Positions 11,641-24,078 of a stretch of 64,000 nt of DNA are shown here, piece by piece. Position numbers and translations under genes: made by a program. The stretch is from Polytrichum commune (Eukaryota > Streptophyta > Polytrichopsida > Polytrichales > Polytrichaceae): assembly GCA_950295325.1 (NCBI GenBank), contig OX485806.1, positions 7,008,001 through 7,072,000 of the forward strand, given 5' to 3'. The first letter of the stretch is position 1; the number at the start of each line of letters is the position of its first letter. The notes below the pieces were generated by a model, which had not been told where the DNA came from, ran no database searches, and saw only the letters and a list, made by a program, of their open reading frames with translations.

Positions 11641-12549
11641 AATAAAAAAGCTAAGTCATGGTAGGAGACCAACTTGTTGGACACCTTGACAAGGTAAGTT
11701 ATGGGTTGCCCGGCTGTCTTTTTTTGTATGGCAGAGATCTGTACCTAATGACAAGTCATGGTTACAATTTATGAAATCAGGCGAATAAGCAGTCTTTTTC
11801 ACTTGACTAGGTGAAGACTAACTACAGTCTAGAGCTTGTTTTGAGGCTTTCCATTACAGTAACATTTCTCAGGCCTGGGTGTTCCTAGAACCTCATTGGA
11901 AAGCTTTATGTGATAAGCCTGCATGTCAGTGGCCTTTTTGATCTGCATCTGCAGTCTTTTACAGTGCTCATGAAATTAGACTCGTCATACATTTACTCTT
12001 CACACGAGTTTCTGTTGTGCAAAATATTGTAGGATCAGTCTTGATTAAGGCTGGGTCAACTTTTGTCAACCCTACATTACCACCTCATTTCATCATCTGC
12101 GCCCCCCCCCACTTCAAATTTTCAAGAATAAACAGGTGCAAATCCTGCTAAATTTTGTATTCATTTGAAGGAGCATAGTGCTGTGAATTGCATACCTCCA
12201 TGTGCCGGTGATGTCAATGAAAACCACTACACAAATTATGATATTTAGTGTTTGATACACTAAATTCGAACACATACACCAAATATCAATAACCCAATGA
12301 AAGTAAGTAACATTAAATGTAAACTCAAGCACTAAATATCAACTTTGGTAATTTGTGGAAATTACATGTTTGAATTTAGTGTTAGTAAGGATATGAAAAA
12401 AAAGATATAATAAGGGAGGTGGCAGTAGGGAAGGTAGCGGCACATTTATGTCTAACACTAATTGTCAAAGAATTGAAAATTAGTGTTGAGCAGGGTAGGG
12501 TGGTAACAACACTAAATATAATCAGACACTAAATATCATATTTTGTTGT
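11641..12549. other. Intergenic; short CACTAAAT words
   Basis: At 12230-12540 the words CACTAAAT and TTAGTGTT recur about nine times on both strands at irregular spacing, with no clean period. The rest shows nothing recognisable. Confidence 0.4.
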
Positions 12550-13355
12550 AGATGACAGACATTTGGACTCCCCTCCACATGGAAGTGTGCCCAACACAAG
12601 ACTTAATGGCTGGCACGATTGTAGGGGATAGTTGTATTTTGAGGAGGGGGACTTGACTACCTCTCTTTTCCCAAAAACCCAGAAATTGACTTTCATCTTA
12701 GCGGAAAACACTTGATTACTCATATTAGCCAATTTCTATCATATCAACCATCTTCAATAGTTTGAACAACACCCCAAATCAAACATGGTTTGAATATGAC
12801 ATTCAAGACTTAGGGCATACTTCCATGTATCAACCGTCTTGGCGAAGCAAAATAGAGTTCATTGACATTTTTAGCGAAGCTCGTGCCATTATGTTCAAGC
12901 ATCTTTTTAGTTGATCACTTGTATGTGGAGAATGGTTGCCAAAATGTGAGATAATAGATTTGTCTTCTTGTCTATCATACGAGTTAGAATGTGGATGTCC
13001 TCACACTTACCCACTTTGAATGTTGGATGACTAGATTGATTAAACTTTTTTTTTGATTTTTAGATGCTAATAAAATGGAAATTATTCAAAAAGTGTGAAA
13101 ATCTTGAGCAAGGTTTGAATAATCACAATAAGTAGTCTTGAATACAATAATCTCAAATCCAACATTTTAGGTTTATGAAAATAAAGGTCTTTATGTTGAA
13201 ATGAAAGTCAATGTCCGGGTTTCTAGAAAAGAGAGTTGGTCAAGCCCCCCTCCTCAAATTTCAACTATCCCCTATACTTGTGCTAGCCATCGACTTTTTT
13301 TCTCGGAGAAATTTTAGCGCACAATATCATGGGGAGGAGTGTCCAAATATTTAGC
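12550..13355. mobile_element. Fold-back (long inverted repeat) element
   Basis: The left arm, about 12550-12705, carries ATTTGGACTCCCCTCC, GGGGATAGTTGTATTTTGAG and AATTGACTTTCAT. The right arm, about 13195-13350, carries the reverse complements of closely similar words in mirrored order. The arms are roughly 150 bases each, diverged, around about 490 bases of AT-rich sequence. There is no ORF. The structure fits a non-autonomous DNA transposon with long terminal inverted repeats; target duplications were not identified. Confidence 0.5.
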
Positions 13356-15349
13356 ATCCAATGGTTTTTGCCGATTTCGTTGACACATGGAAATGTCCCC
13401 TTAGTTCAATATGAGAGACATTGATCATTTGGTCAATGGACTTTAACAACCTCTACAATGGGCATATGAACTCTAAATTTAGAAATCTAAATTCTCATAT
13501 GTATTTATTAAATATATACAATGCATTATATAAATGTATCTCAAATTCAAGGTCGTCATCCATCATGTCATCCTAACTTAGAAAAGAATGTATCACTAGT
13601 TGGCCCAACTCGAGACCTTCAACTTTGCGACGGTTGGATCTTCTCAAATTTGGTTCTAATGAAGAAATTGTTTGTCCTAGATCTTCATTATGGACTTGGC
13701 TTCCAAACACAAGTGGTTGATCATAAACAATGTTGATTATAGTGCCTAATTGCCCTAGACGACAAGTTTAGTATGAATGTTCCAAGTTTCTTGGGGTGAA
13801 TTAGGGATGGTTGAGGGTCAAAGTATGTGGATCTTTTGTGAGCACTTTTCTAATTCATCAGACTACATATTTGAGTGGTACATGGCAAGATAGTTGTAGT
13901 TGAGAAGACACCAAAAGGACATGTATCACAATGAGATTGGTCTATGTGCACAAATACATGAATTTATCTAGGTCCATGTTAACACATTTAAGAGGGCCAA
14001 TGTGACCTCATGAAGAGAAAGAAAGGAAATCTTCACTTTGATGTCCTATAACTCTTGCACCTCAACTACAATTTTTCAATTTAAAATGATAATCTTTGAG
14101 ATCCACAATTGCTAACTAGATGAAACAATTCCTGATTTGATCAAAGGGTCTTCAAAAGTTTCTTCAAAGCTGGAAGTGTCTAGTGTCCACAATAGGGTCA
14201 CATACCTTACCTCCAGTTCAAGCTCACAATGGATTCATAGGTCACAAATAAACCATTTAAAGCTCCCCTACCACCTTCTATTTGTATAGTTGCAAGAGAC
14301 GACGTATGAGATCAAAGTGTCACAAGTTGCTACTTTTATGAAAGTCAATAAATTTTCTAAAATTTGAGATGAATATGTTTTCAAATCTCAATTCAATCAT
14401 AGGATTTACCACCTCAAGAGTGTATGATAGGATTTTCAAAAGTGTGCATACCTCTTGCATGACGAATGGTAAGAAAATGAATCATACAATATTTCGAATG
14501 TGCAAGAACAAAGTAACAAGGAAAACAAGCACTAGGATACTGGTGTTCCACTAGAAACCATGATGCGATTAAAAGTGGGGTCTTTTTTGATGTCTCAAAG
14601 TACAAAGTGTGAAGAAATGATAGAACTTAGGATATTGGAAGTTTATTTTGAGAATATTCTAGACTGACTAAGAATCTCTTCAAATATGAAATATATCCCA
14701 TAATGTGCATCACTTTATAGCTCCTTGAAATAATTTGGGTGTAGAATCTTGTTTGTGTGCATGTTTTTAGAAGGTTTTGTATTTGATGTGTGGATTTGTT
14801 TATATCTCAAAATCCTTAGACTTTGGGAGGTACTTGTTATTGCAGTTTGAGAAGAGGCGTCGTGGCTATGAGTAATTTTCCTTGTCATGACACAATGTGC
14901 AGTTTGGGGTAGTGATAAGATTACTATGTGGTTTCTCATGTATTGTGCGCATGTGAATCAAGGAGTTGGGTGATTTGTGCACCAATGATCCACTTTTAGT
15001 TGATTAAAGTTGTTGTAGTGGATTAGGTCAATTAAGTTTCCTTCTTTTTCATTTTTTTTTGAAATTTTTTAAAAACTTCAGTCATGATATTTTTCTAGTA
15101 AACATTTGTAGGTTTGTGGTGTTATCTTCTATGCTTTGTGTTGAGGGTGGGTTGTGTGTCATTGAGAAGTGTACCAAATGGATATGTCCCAGGGGGTGCA
15201 TTGGACTTTTGTACTTGTAGCACATGGGTGCACGAATGGGTATTATTTATGATTATGGGTAACAAAATATACACAATGCTAGGGGTTCGTTATTCTGGCA
15301 ATGCCGGTATATTATGCCCTAGGGAATCCGCACATAAACTTTCAACAAG

Positions 15350-15390
<41 letters not shown>

Positions 15391-16522
15391 AGGTATAAAA
15401 TGTTATCGTGAAGTATTGAAGTATTTTTGTGTACAAATCACAAGGGAAGGGGGGGGGTGACTCCTTGGGGAGGGTTGTATATCACATACGATTAAGGGGC
15501 ATCATTGCAGGGGGTATTTTGATGGTCCAAACTAATTAAATGGACTATTTAATTAGCCAATTGGTTAATTCATGGTCCATATGATTGCTTACAAATTGTG
15601 AAGGGGGTATTTTTTTCACCCCCTTCATTTATTATAAAAATTAAGGTAATTATAAATATAAAATACAAGATTAAATACAAATATATTTCCAATAGTGTAA
15701 GTGCCAAAATTACGACTAAGTTATCAAAAAATGACACCAAGAAACATTGATTCCAAATGGCAGTTGCTTTTGTATTGACAAACAAGAATTCTAAGCTTCA
15801 ATAAGCTAGGTTTAGAAAATGTTGCCATTACACGCTCAGTGGCATAAACAACACATAAATGCTCCATTATCAACATGAAGATAAGTGTCCCACACGGTAT
15901 ATTATATCTAAAAACTGAATTGTTTTATAGGACCTTAAATTAGTGATAATCCAATATGGCATATTTTATTCATCATGTATTACCTCTAAAAAGATTCCAA
16001 GATTAAGTATACATAATAAAATACATCATATCTTTGGTTGCATCATCCCAACTAATTGTTTTTCTAAATCATCCCCTCAAGCTACAATTATGAATTGACA
16101 AGTATTTGTATTGAACTCAAGTTGAATAATATACACATAATTCAATCTTAAGTTTTAACTTATTAACTTACCCTTACCAAGGCCACACCTTTATTTGGTT
16201 CATGCATGTTGGCAAAAGAGCAGGTACTAAGGGTATCCTTACATGTTGCCATTGTAAGACACCACTTATTCATAATACCCCTTGATGGACCTAACTTTGA
16301 ACTCAAGATTCGACTCAAGCTTGAAGATTGGTTTCTTAAACTAAAAGAGGTATGATCCTAAGCGGGGCCCTACAACATGTGGCAGGAAAACATGTGCCAC
16401 ATCAGTGCCCATTCATGTTCTCATACCTTGAACCCAGACCCTCATGTAACCTCCTTGGGTCCAAACTTTTGCACACGACCACTAGGATCACTTGATTTTG
16501 GAATTCCGTTCGTCTAAAACAA
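13356..16522. other. AT-rich intergenic DNA, no gene seen
   Basis: It holds a microsatellite at 15353-15384 and a 9-bp stem (GAAGGGGGT / ACCCCCTTC) near 15600-15627. ORFs are short and overlap on opposite strands. No domain was recognised. Confidence 0.5.
15353..15384. repeat. (AT)n microsatellite
   Basis: About 16 uninterrupted AT dinucleotides. Confidence 0.95.
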
Positions 16523-16750
16523 TGAACAGGGAGAACCGACAGTTAGTTAGAAAATAACCAGTTGAACTTGAGAAATAATTGGCCGAAGTTCAAGACTCCA
16601 AGAAAACTACCAACCGTTTTAGAGAAATCTATAGAACGCACCTCAAATTACTAAAGAAAAACCACAAGATCACAACACGCAACCGGTTGGCATTGAAAAC
16701 ACTGGGGTTTTGACCGATTATGCCCAAAAATCTCCCCGGACACCGGTCTA
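16523..16750 (+). repeat. R2 dispersed repeat, copy 2
   Basis: GGGAGAACCGACAG, GAAGTTCAAGACTCCAAG, AAGATCACAACACGCAACCG and TATGCCCAAAAATCTCCCC occur in the same order as in the copies at 5922 and 54218. It is non-coding. Confidence 0.5.
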
Positions 16751-18620
16751 AGAGCCTAGTAGTAAACCCACCCTGGTCCCTCACTTGGCTTACATCAGAG
16801 TGCAAGGAGCGCATTTATGGCACAAATGAAGGACTGAGAACTAAGGACATGTCTGCGGTTCACTAAGGACAAGCTTCAAATATGAGGAAGATTATGTGAT
16901 TTCTGGTGTCCGTCCTCCCAGGACACTTCCCGAACTGCCGCCAGCGTCCTACTTGCACTATTTGCAATTTTGCAGAGCCTGGCAACAACCGATGCCAACA
17001 GATTGACTGCAAACCTGCCAGATTGATGTAAGTTGAGATAAGCTTAACTTAAGTTGGGCTGCCAACATGAAGAATTGGTCTTTCAATCTCCTCCTATTGC
17101 AGACGCTCAAGGTAAGAAGCGGACCTTCAATGGACACTCTTAGCTCTGTGACCATGTCTCGTAGGATATGAAACACTTAAGTAGTGAAAAACACGATCGT
17201 TTAGTGTGGGTGATATGCTGGTTCAATACGTTGCTTCTTTTTTTAATAGAAGTATGACACATGCTAGCTTGCTTAGATTTTGAATGGATTTGTGTCAAAC
17301 TTCTTTATCGTCTCCGGTCGCTTCAATGGGTGCACCTTTCAATGAGAACCAAGAAATCACATGTGTTTGTCACATACTCTAAAAACTTCCTTTGTATGAG
17401 TTATCCTTATTTGTAAGTTTAAGCAATACACATGCAATTTCAATGATATAAATACAAGTGACAATATGTATACATGAAAAAATATTTCCATTCCGATTTA
17501 GTCGGTATACAAGTATACTCTCGAATAACAATCAACGTCTATCATGTGTAAAATGCAAAACCCTTGCATTCATCATAAAGTCGTTGAAGACCTTTTTATC
17601 CTCCCCGATGTAACTCATAAGCATCTAAGTCTATAATATATGTCATAGATGCTAATGCAATTTTTGTTTCAAAAGAATAGTAAGATCATAAGAAGTTTTT
17701 CATGAGATGATTAGTAAGATCGTAAGTCCACTTGTTGTTGGCCTTTTTGGTACTAACATAAGTCAATCTCCATTTTTGATGGACAGTTAGGGATTTCACA
17801 TTAACGTCTATCACGTCATGTGATGGCGACGTGGCACTGGACCCAAAAACGTCACGTTGGGGTTGGGGGGATAAAATGTTGACTACTAGCGAGCAATCGA
17901 TGGGCTATCGGGTAGCTCGATTGACTACTGGCGAGTAGTCAACTGCTACCGTATAGTATTCTTGAAAGTCCATTGCGCAGAAGTAGTCGTCTACCCAAGT
18001 TGACTGGTCTTCAGCAGTCAACTGTAGGGGTGGACACTACTCATGAGCAATTACTTTGTTGATTGCATGTACCTGCATGGACATGTGGTGTTGATAGGTT
18101 GGGTGGGGATCGGAGGGGTCACATTCAATTGATGCCCTCCCCATGGGGGTATATGGACTCCACTTCCTTTCCACCCTCACTCTGCCCTTGCTTCGGTGGG
18201 TCCTTGGTTGTTCAACAACTGTTCCCACTCGGAGACCGAGGTGAGTTTAAGGGCACACATTGTGGGTTTGTGTTTGGGAAGTCTACTTCATTGCATCACA
18301 CTAATTTACATACATACATACATACATTCTTCATTTCACACATGACACCATTGCGGTCCGTTTTATTTATTAAAAATGCAGGTCAACATTTTGAAATAAT
18401 ATTGGATCTTGTAAAATGTAAATACTTATTATGATGGTGTTTGACATAATAGGATATAATGTAAAACACTTTTGATTGAATAACATAAGTGTGGGGTTTA
18501 TTTTGTATAAAGTCATTGGGTGTGAGTGCTTATTTTGAGTGCTTACAATATTAAACTAAATTATTTTTAGTTTTTAGTTTTTAGTTCTATTTTTTATTTT
18601 TTATTTTTTATAGTGGCAAC
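16751..18620. other. Intergenic; includes a TTGAC-rich segment
   Basis: No gene is recognised. At 17870-18025 the words TTGAC and GTCAA recur several times, including an 8-bp-arm hairpin TTGACTAC/GTAGTCAA at 17921-17942. A CATA tetranucleotide run lies near 18311-18327. Small ORFs have no domains. Confidence 0.4.
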
Positions 18621-18621
18621 A

Positions 18622-19436
18622 ATGGCGGATGAAGAGAACACACCACCGGAGCCTTTGAGTGACATGGAATTGGGTTCAAGGTGGGGGGGCGGGGGGCTTT
18701 GGTATGAATTGTAGGGTCAACACCAGGAAGTACATCTAGAAGAAGAAGAAGACCAAATGCATTGATGGGTAGACCACAACCCATCAATTTGAAGGTGGTG
18801 CGGGATCCCAAATTTCTCGCTAATTCCGGATGGCAAGGCGAGAGGGGTATGTGGATGTATAGTTTTGTTTGAAGGTATGTGGAGTGGACACATATGATAA
18901 GGATGTTCGTTCCAAGTACAAATGTCGATCTAATGTCCAAACAAAAATATGGATTATGAAAGGAGGTGACCCACAAGAGTTTTTGGAGATCGGTGCAAGG
19001 AGGTTTGGGAGGACCAAGGGAGTTTGATCATGAGCATATGCTAATGTGCTTGTGCCAAATGGTGTATGCCGAGGTTATTTTGGGTCAATCATCCCACATA
19101 CTAGTGGAGATTTGAGGGCAACGCGTTAGAGTAGGGTCATATTCAGTTCCATGCCAGCTGACCGATACTATTGGTGTGGAAACCTCCAACGAATTCTCCA
19201 GTGGTTCAAGCTTATTTTGATTTCCTCTAGTCCTAGGTTGTCAACCTCTAGGAACTCCACCCTCCAACCAGGTTGCCTTGACAATGCAAACATCTTGGTA
19301 AGGTACCATTGAACCACTTGCTAGGCAACAAAGAATCCACATGACACCACCATATGGACCCCGCTTGGTTTGCCACCCTCTTTGTTGTTTGATAGTTTTT
19401 TTCTTGCCCCCCGAAGCATGTGAAGTGGTGACCCCT
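18622..19436 (+). pseudogene. Decayed transposon ORF, left part
   Basis: The segment starts at an ATG reading MADEENTPPEPLSDMELGSR, breaks at a run of seven G, then resumes in another frame with SRRRRPNALMGRPQPINLKV and a later stop. An acidic-then-basic N-terminus is common in transposon-encoded proteins, but the family is not recognised. The LTR-like element at 19437 cuts this region; sequence from 22112 onward continues it. Confidence 0.3.
19432..19436 (+). repeat. Target site duplication, left, of LTR-like element A
   Basis: CCCCT directly precedes the element's TG end and is matched by CCCCT at 22112-22116. Confidence 0.5.
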
Positions 19437-22111
19437 TGTAGATAGGATTTTTACTTGGGTTCCAATTAAGAAAACCACACAGGGAAGACTAAATGAGTGT
19501 CAGATGTTATATCTAGGGATCACCATTAAGTTAATTGATAGATCATAAAGGATTTAGAATGACTTTAGGACAACATGCTTACGTGAATTGGCCTTTAAAA
19601 TGTGCTTTAATTATTATTATAAGGGGGATTAAGGGTCACTCATAGCAGTACATGCAATTGCACAGTCTCTCCCTTACAACCCACTCTCAACAGTACATCA
19701 CTCTTATCATGTGTTTTGCAATGCAGGGAGTCACAGCTCATCCATAGACATTTGGTTACACCATAGCCTTAGAAACCCCAAGGACATAATTCCTTCTAAT
19801 TTCCATAGTCTCTTCAAGTAAGTAACCAAGTTCCATAAGCCATACCACAGGTTAGTAAGTATCACACTTACCCATGACTTCCCTCCTATCAAGTAAAGGA
19901 ACTAATTTATTTATTTTAATGTTTCAAAATTAAATGAATATTTGGTTCTTTTAGACTTAGCAAGGTCAAATAACATTTTAACATATTAAAAGTAATTATG
20001 TTAACTTGCAAAAGTCTAGTTACAAGTGACGGGAACCTAGTGAGCGTCTGAGTGAACGGAACCGGACCTAAGTGAAAGCGACTACCCCCAAGACCATAGA
20101 CTACACGGCGCGACCATAGTCTTAGTAACCATCCATAGTCTTAAGTCACAAGTTCCAAGTATCAAGTCTTCAACAGCAAGTCCATAGTCTAGTTCCAAGT
20201 CCCAAGTCACCAGTTCCAAGTAAGCGTCAAGATCTCGAAAGTAGCTCAAGTCCCTTCTCCTTATATGCTTGCCCTCCTAAACTCGCCCAAACGATATGGG
20301 ATAAAGGTGCCACGCTTCTCGCGCTCACAACTCCCTCTTTCACAGACTCGCCGCGGACTAAAACTCATCCTTTTCTCCCGCAGACGGCTCGTATTCGCCC
20401 GTTTGCGGTGCAGGTTAAATTCCTCTTCCTTTTCTTCAAGGTGGTAACAGATTGCCGTAGTTTATCAAGTCCTCATTGCTACAAACTTCTGAATTTCTCT
20501 CCAGGCAGTAGATTCGGCATTTACTTCAGAAATGATTTCCACTGATCTCTTGCTTTTAGCTGCTGAATTTCCACACTGGGGTTTCCTTCCTATTGAGACT
20601 TAAGCTCTAATCATCCACAACAAAATAACTACGACATTTTTGACCATGAGAGAACGGAGCATCACTTTCTGAAATGAATTCCTACACTCAATGGCTTCAC
20701 AGAATTGTTGCTGGGACACTGCAAACAGAAAAAGGTTACTTCAAGTTTTCATACTTCCATAGCTTGGCCGAATTTCAATCTTCCTTCGACATGAACATTG
20801 CTCATTTCAACTAATTCTACAAACTTATTTATCAGGCTTGTAATCTCTTGATTAACTTTGTAGAATTCTAACATCAAATGGACCATGTGAGATTTCGGAT
20901 TTCTTGTTCCATTCAACAACATAAAGGAGCCTTGGAGAATTGAAGATGATTAAACTGCTTCACACAGTTTAACCTCATACGCACGCCAGACAATGACAAA
21001 TGAAATTCGCTCCTTTCACAAGTTTTTAATTTATACTTGCACCTTTAGAGGAATTTTCCACAGAGATGACAAGTTGATTCTCAAAAGTCTATCCTGAATT
21101 CCCATCAGATAGAGTAAGGCTAATCCAGCCAGCCCACATGGCCGAACACACACATAAAGAATGAACTTCACATTCACTCTATTATGACATAATAAGTTCC
21201 CAATTCGGGCTTACATATTGATTACAGGTTTCACACCCTCAAGTTCTTTCATAATTATTCCCCAATAAGATTGCAGTACAAGTACGATTCTTGATCTCTC
21301 CGAGAGGATCACTATAACTTTCCTTACCAAATTCACACAAATAAATGATACAGTTACCCACAGTGAAATCTCACATTCCACTTGTAAGTTATAGTCAAGA
21401 GTAAGAATGTTGGGATTGGGACACCACAAATGATCCACACAGTGTCACCCCTAACACATCCTTACAACAGTAAGTCACAATTGAGAAGGTAAGAATGCAG
21501 TAATTTCATTCAGAGTTTCACACTCCTTTACATAACTTTCAGCAATGAAGAGCACACAACAATTATCTTACTCCCTTCACAGGAGAAAGGTAATACAACT
21601 GCTTTCCCGATTCTTCACGAACCAGAAAATGATGCTTTGACTTAATTGATTCACAACAACAACACAAACAACACATCACAATTTCGATTCACTCACACAC
21701 AGTTGATAAGACAGCTTCACGCTGTAATACTATATTAAGAAGAGTAAGATGTACATCACAAAGGGCTTCACACCTAAGCAAAAAGCACTCAAAAAAACGA
21801 CAAAGCAAGGGAAGCTCTCTTCTCGAGAGGAACTCCTCCCTTCCTCTCTCTTTTTCTCCTGTATACTCCTGAACTACTCCCTGTCTCTTAAGATCCGATA
21901 TCAGTAGGTTTCCACTTAATCACATGTCCAAAAGTCACTTCCCCTCTCAAAATCTGAGTCATTGAACTAAATGGTCACTTTATATCTATTTCCACTAATT
22001 GCTCACTAATCACGTACATACATGTTCATTTCACATTCTGATTGAGCAACTAGGTTTACATTCTATCAAATTTCAGAAATGACCATTTCAAGACAAAAAA
22101 TATGCACGACA
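19437..22111 (+). mobile_element. LTR-like element A (probable solo LTR), 2.7 kb
   Basis: The ends are TGTAGATAGG and GCACGACA (TG...CA), flanked by the 5-bp direct repeat CCCCT. The same sequence, in the same order along its length, lies inverted at 33721-37564, which shows it is a mobile family. It has no long ORF. A TATA-like TTATATGC near 20263-20270 could start transcription within the element. A TGGTAACAG word near 20442 resembles a retrotransposon primer site, but the family homology continues past it to the CA end. A solo LTR of a retrotransposon with unusually long LTRs is the simplest reading. A large non-autonomous retroelement is the alternative. Confidence 0.55.
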
Positions 22112-22730
22112 CCCCTCAAGCAACAAAATGTGGGCTATGCTTGAGTGGTGGGAACCCTAGGCCAAAAAACATTCCAAGACAACCAACAAAGCAATTTCTT
22201 GGAAGAAACAAAAATTGGAGAAGTGATTAAGGATGTCATGTCCATGCTCATGTTCATTACTGTGGAGATCCAATATGGTATAGGTGATCATTTTGGAAAG
22301 CAAGAAAAAGATGGGGGGCTTAGGGAGATTACAAAGGTGAATATTGACAATGATGAACGTTTGTTGCCAGATATTACATGGGCACAAAAACCTCCAAACA
22401 TCAGTAATTTGCGGGAAACTTAGATCCAATCTAGTGCTGAAGCATGTTTTTTTAAAGAATTCAAATTTTGGCCTCATCAAGTTTTTGTTATTTGATTGTG
22501 ACACCAACGTGGGCTACACACTATGGTGGAATGGGGAACTCTACAAGAGATATATATATGAGATAGAGCGCATTGACCAAATGCCAACATCATGTCAACA
22601 CCATGTTAATGGGTCCAACCGATTGGCAAGAAATGGACCATTTTCAAAGGTTCTGGATGAAGAGGGTAAAGTTTGCTTGGGCTTTGGTATGGACCATGTC
22701 GGAGTTGTATAATTTAAATAATAACACAAT
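22112..22730 (+). pseudogene. Decayed transposon ORF, right part
   Basis: This is pre-insertion sequence continuing from 19436. The frame at 22145-22423 reads GEVIKDVMSMLMFITVEIQY and LREITKVNIDNDERLLPDIT, with a frame change into 22344-22712. It has a coding-like look but no domain I recognise. Confidence 0.25.
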
Positions 22731-23266
22731 GAACTTTCCATAAATAACATTATGCTTCATTAAGAGTTGGATGAAAGCCTGAAGATCGGAGTGTGTGATT
22801 GGGGTACGCATAACATATGGGTGAAAATGTTGAATCACTGTGGTATGCAAAAACCGCATATGCCAAGAAAAATTTGAAGAAATAAAAGTTTTGGATGGCA
22901 ACCAAGTTGTTTAAGGTCCACAATGAAAGATATTAGGATCCTGAACATTACAGCAATGAGGCTAAGAATTTTACGATATGCAAAACTTGCACAAGAACTC
23001 TGCAACCATGGTCATGACCCAATACTCTATGCCGGGGAGGGTCATAAATTTTGGACCATGCCCCTAGAACTTTTGTTCAAAGAATCCTTGGGGAGCCGCA
23101 TTGACTTGGATTCCCCAAGATGTTGGATGTAGATGGACCATGTGAGGTGGGGTGAACTTGCGGATTGCTGGAGATCCGAGATTAAGGATAGTATTAAGAG
23201 TGTTTAGTTTTTCCGGCTTCCTAGAAAAGTAATCCATAGACTTAGTAGGCATGTATAAGTGACATG

Positions 23267-23390
23267 GAAAAGGGGAGAAGGGCCAACAATTGTTTGTTTG
23301 TAAAATTTTTGGTATCTTCATATTTTCATTGTATGATACAACATTTTTCATTTTGGAAAACAAACAATTGTTGGCCCTTCTCCCCTTTTC
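23267..23390. repeat. Perfect 33-bp inverted repeat (hairpin)
   Basis: The arms 23267-23299 and 23358-23390 are exact reverse complements around a 58-base loop, and start GAAAAGGGGAGAAGGGCC. A third copy of the outer word GAAAAGGGGAGAA follows at 23403-23415. The perfection of the arms implies recent origin or selection. It could be the end of a DNA transposon, an inverted duplication, or a small-RNA precursor. Confidence 0.8.
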
Positions 23391-23417
23391 TATTTCATGA
23401 AGAAAAGGGGAGAAATA

Positions 23418-23470
23418 GAATTAAGCGCTTTTCTAATTTCTAATTCAAAATATTCAAAAGCGCTTAATTC
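23418..23470. repeat. Perfect 15-bp inverted repeat
   Basis: The arms GAATTAAGCGCTTTT (23418-23432) and its exact reverse complement (23456-23470) sit around 23 bases, 27 bases after the larger hairpin. Confidence 0.8.
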
Positions 23471-24078
23471 AAACTTGGACAAAAATTACACACTCCTTCA
23501 TCCAAGTAGTCAAACCCACAATTATTCTACTAATCCTACTACACTTTTAGGCAACAATGCTAGGATGTGAGCATGCGAGCGTGAGCCTAAGAGTGGTGAG
23601 CAATGATTGTGTGAGCCCATAATCTCAAAATTTTCAAAATGATGTAATTTCTATTTTTTTTTGGTTAACAAATCAAATATTGGTATTTTTCAATTAAAAC
23701 ATAATATATTTATTTTAAATACATATTACTACATGACCCATGACCGTGGATTTTAGATTAAATAAACCTTGCAAGGTGATGCTATTGGAGGTTTTAAAAT
23801 TTATATCATGTTCAGGGAGGCCATCCCAAAGTGGGTTGACCAAGTCAGAGTACAAAAAAATTTAAAGGCAATTTTAAGGATGAAAGGGAGAAAATGTGTT
23901 GAAAACACCATAGGATGTGGAACATCGTATACAAAATAAAATATTATTATAGTATAGCAAGGGATACATATTGGACTATAAATATAATATTTGGCTATTT
24001 GATTTTAGGTATTTGAAAATAATATATTGGTATGATATATCTACTTGATAGCAGTTTAATATCTATTAACTAACTTGC

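Larger units (their letters stand above)
22731..24078. other. AT-rich intergenic with strong hairpins
   Basis: It contains the perfect inverted repeats at 23267-23390 and 23418-23470, annotated separately. No gene recognised. Confidence 0.5.

Noticed and set aside
15114-15386. 90-codon ORF ending in Tyr-Ile repeats
   Set aside because: The C-terminal part is the (AT)n microsatellite and the rest has no domain.
20437-20460. Primer binding site marking the end of a 1-kb LTR in element A
   Set aside because: TGGTAACAG resembles such sites, but elements A and B stay homologous across it to the CA end, and no second LTR follows.
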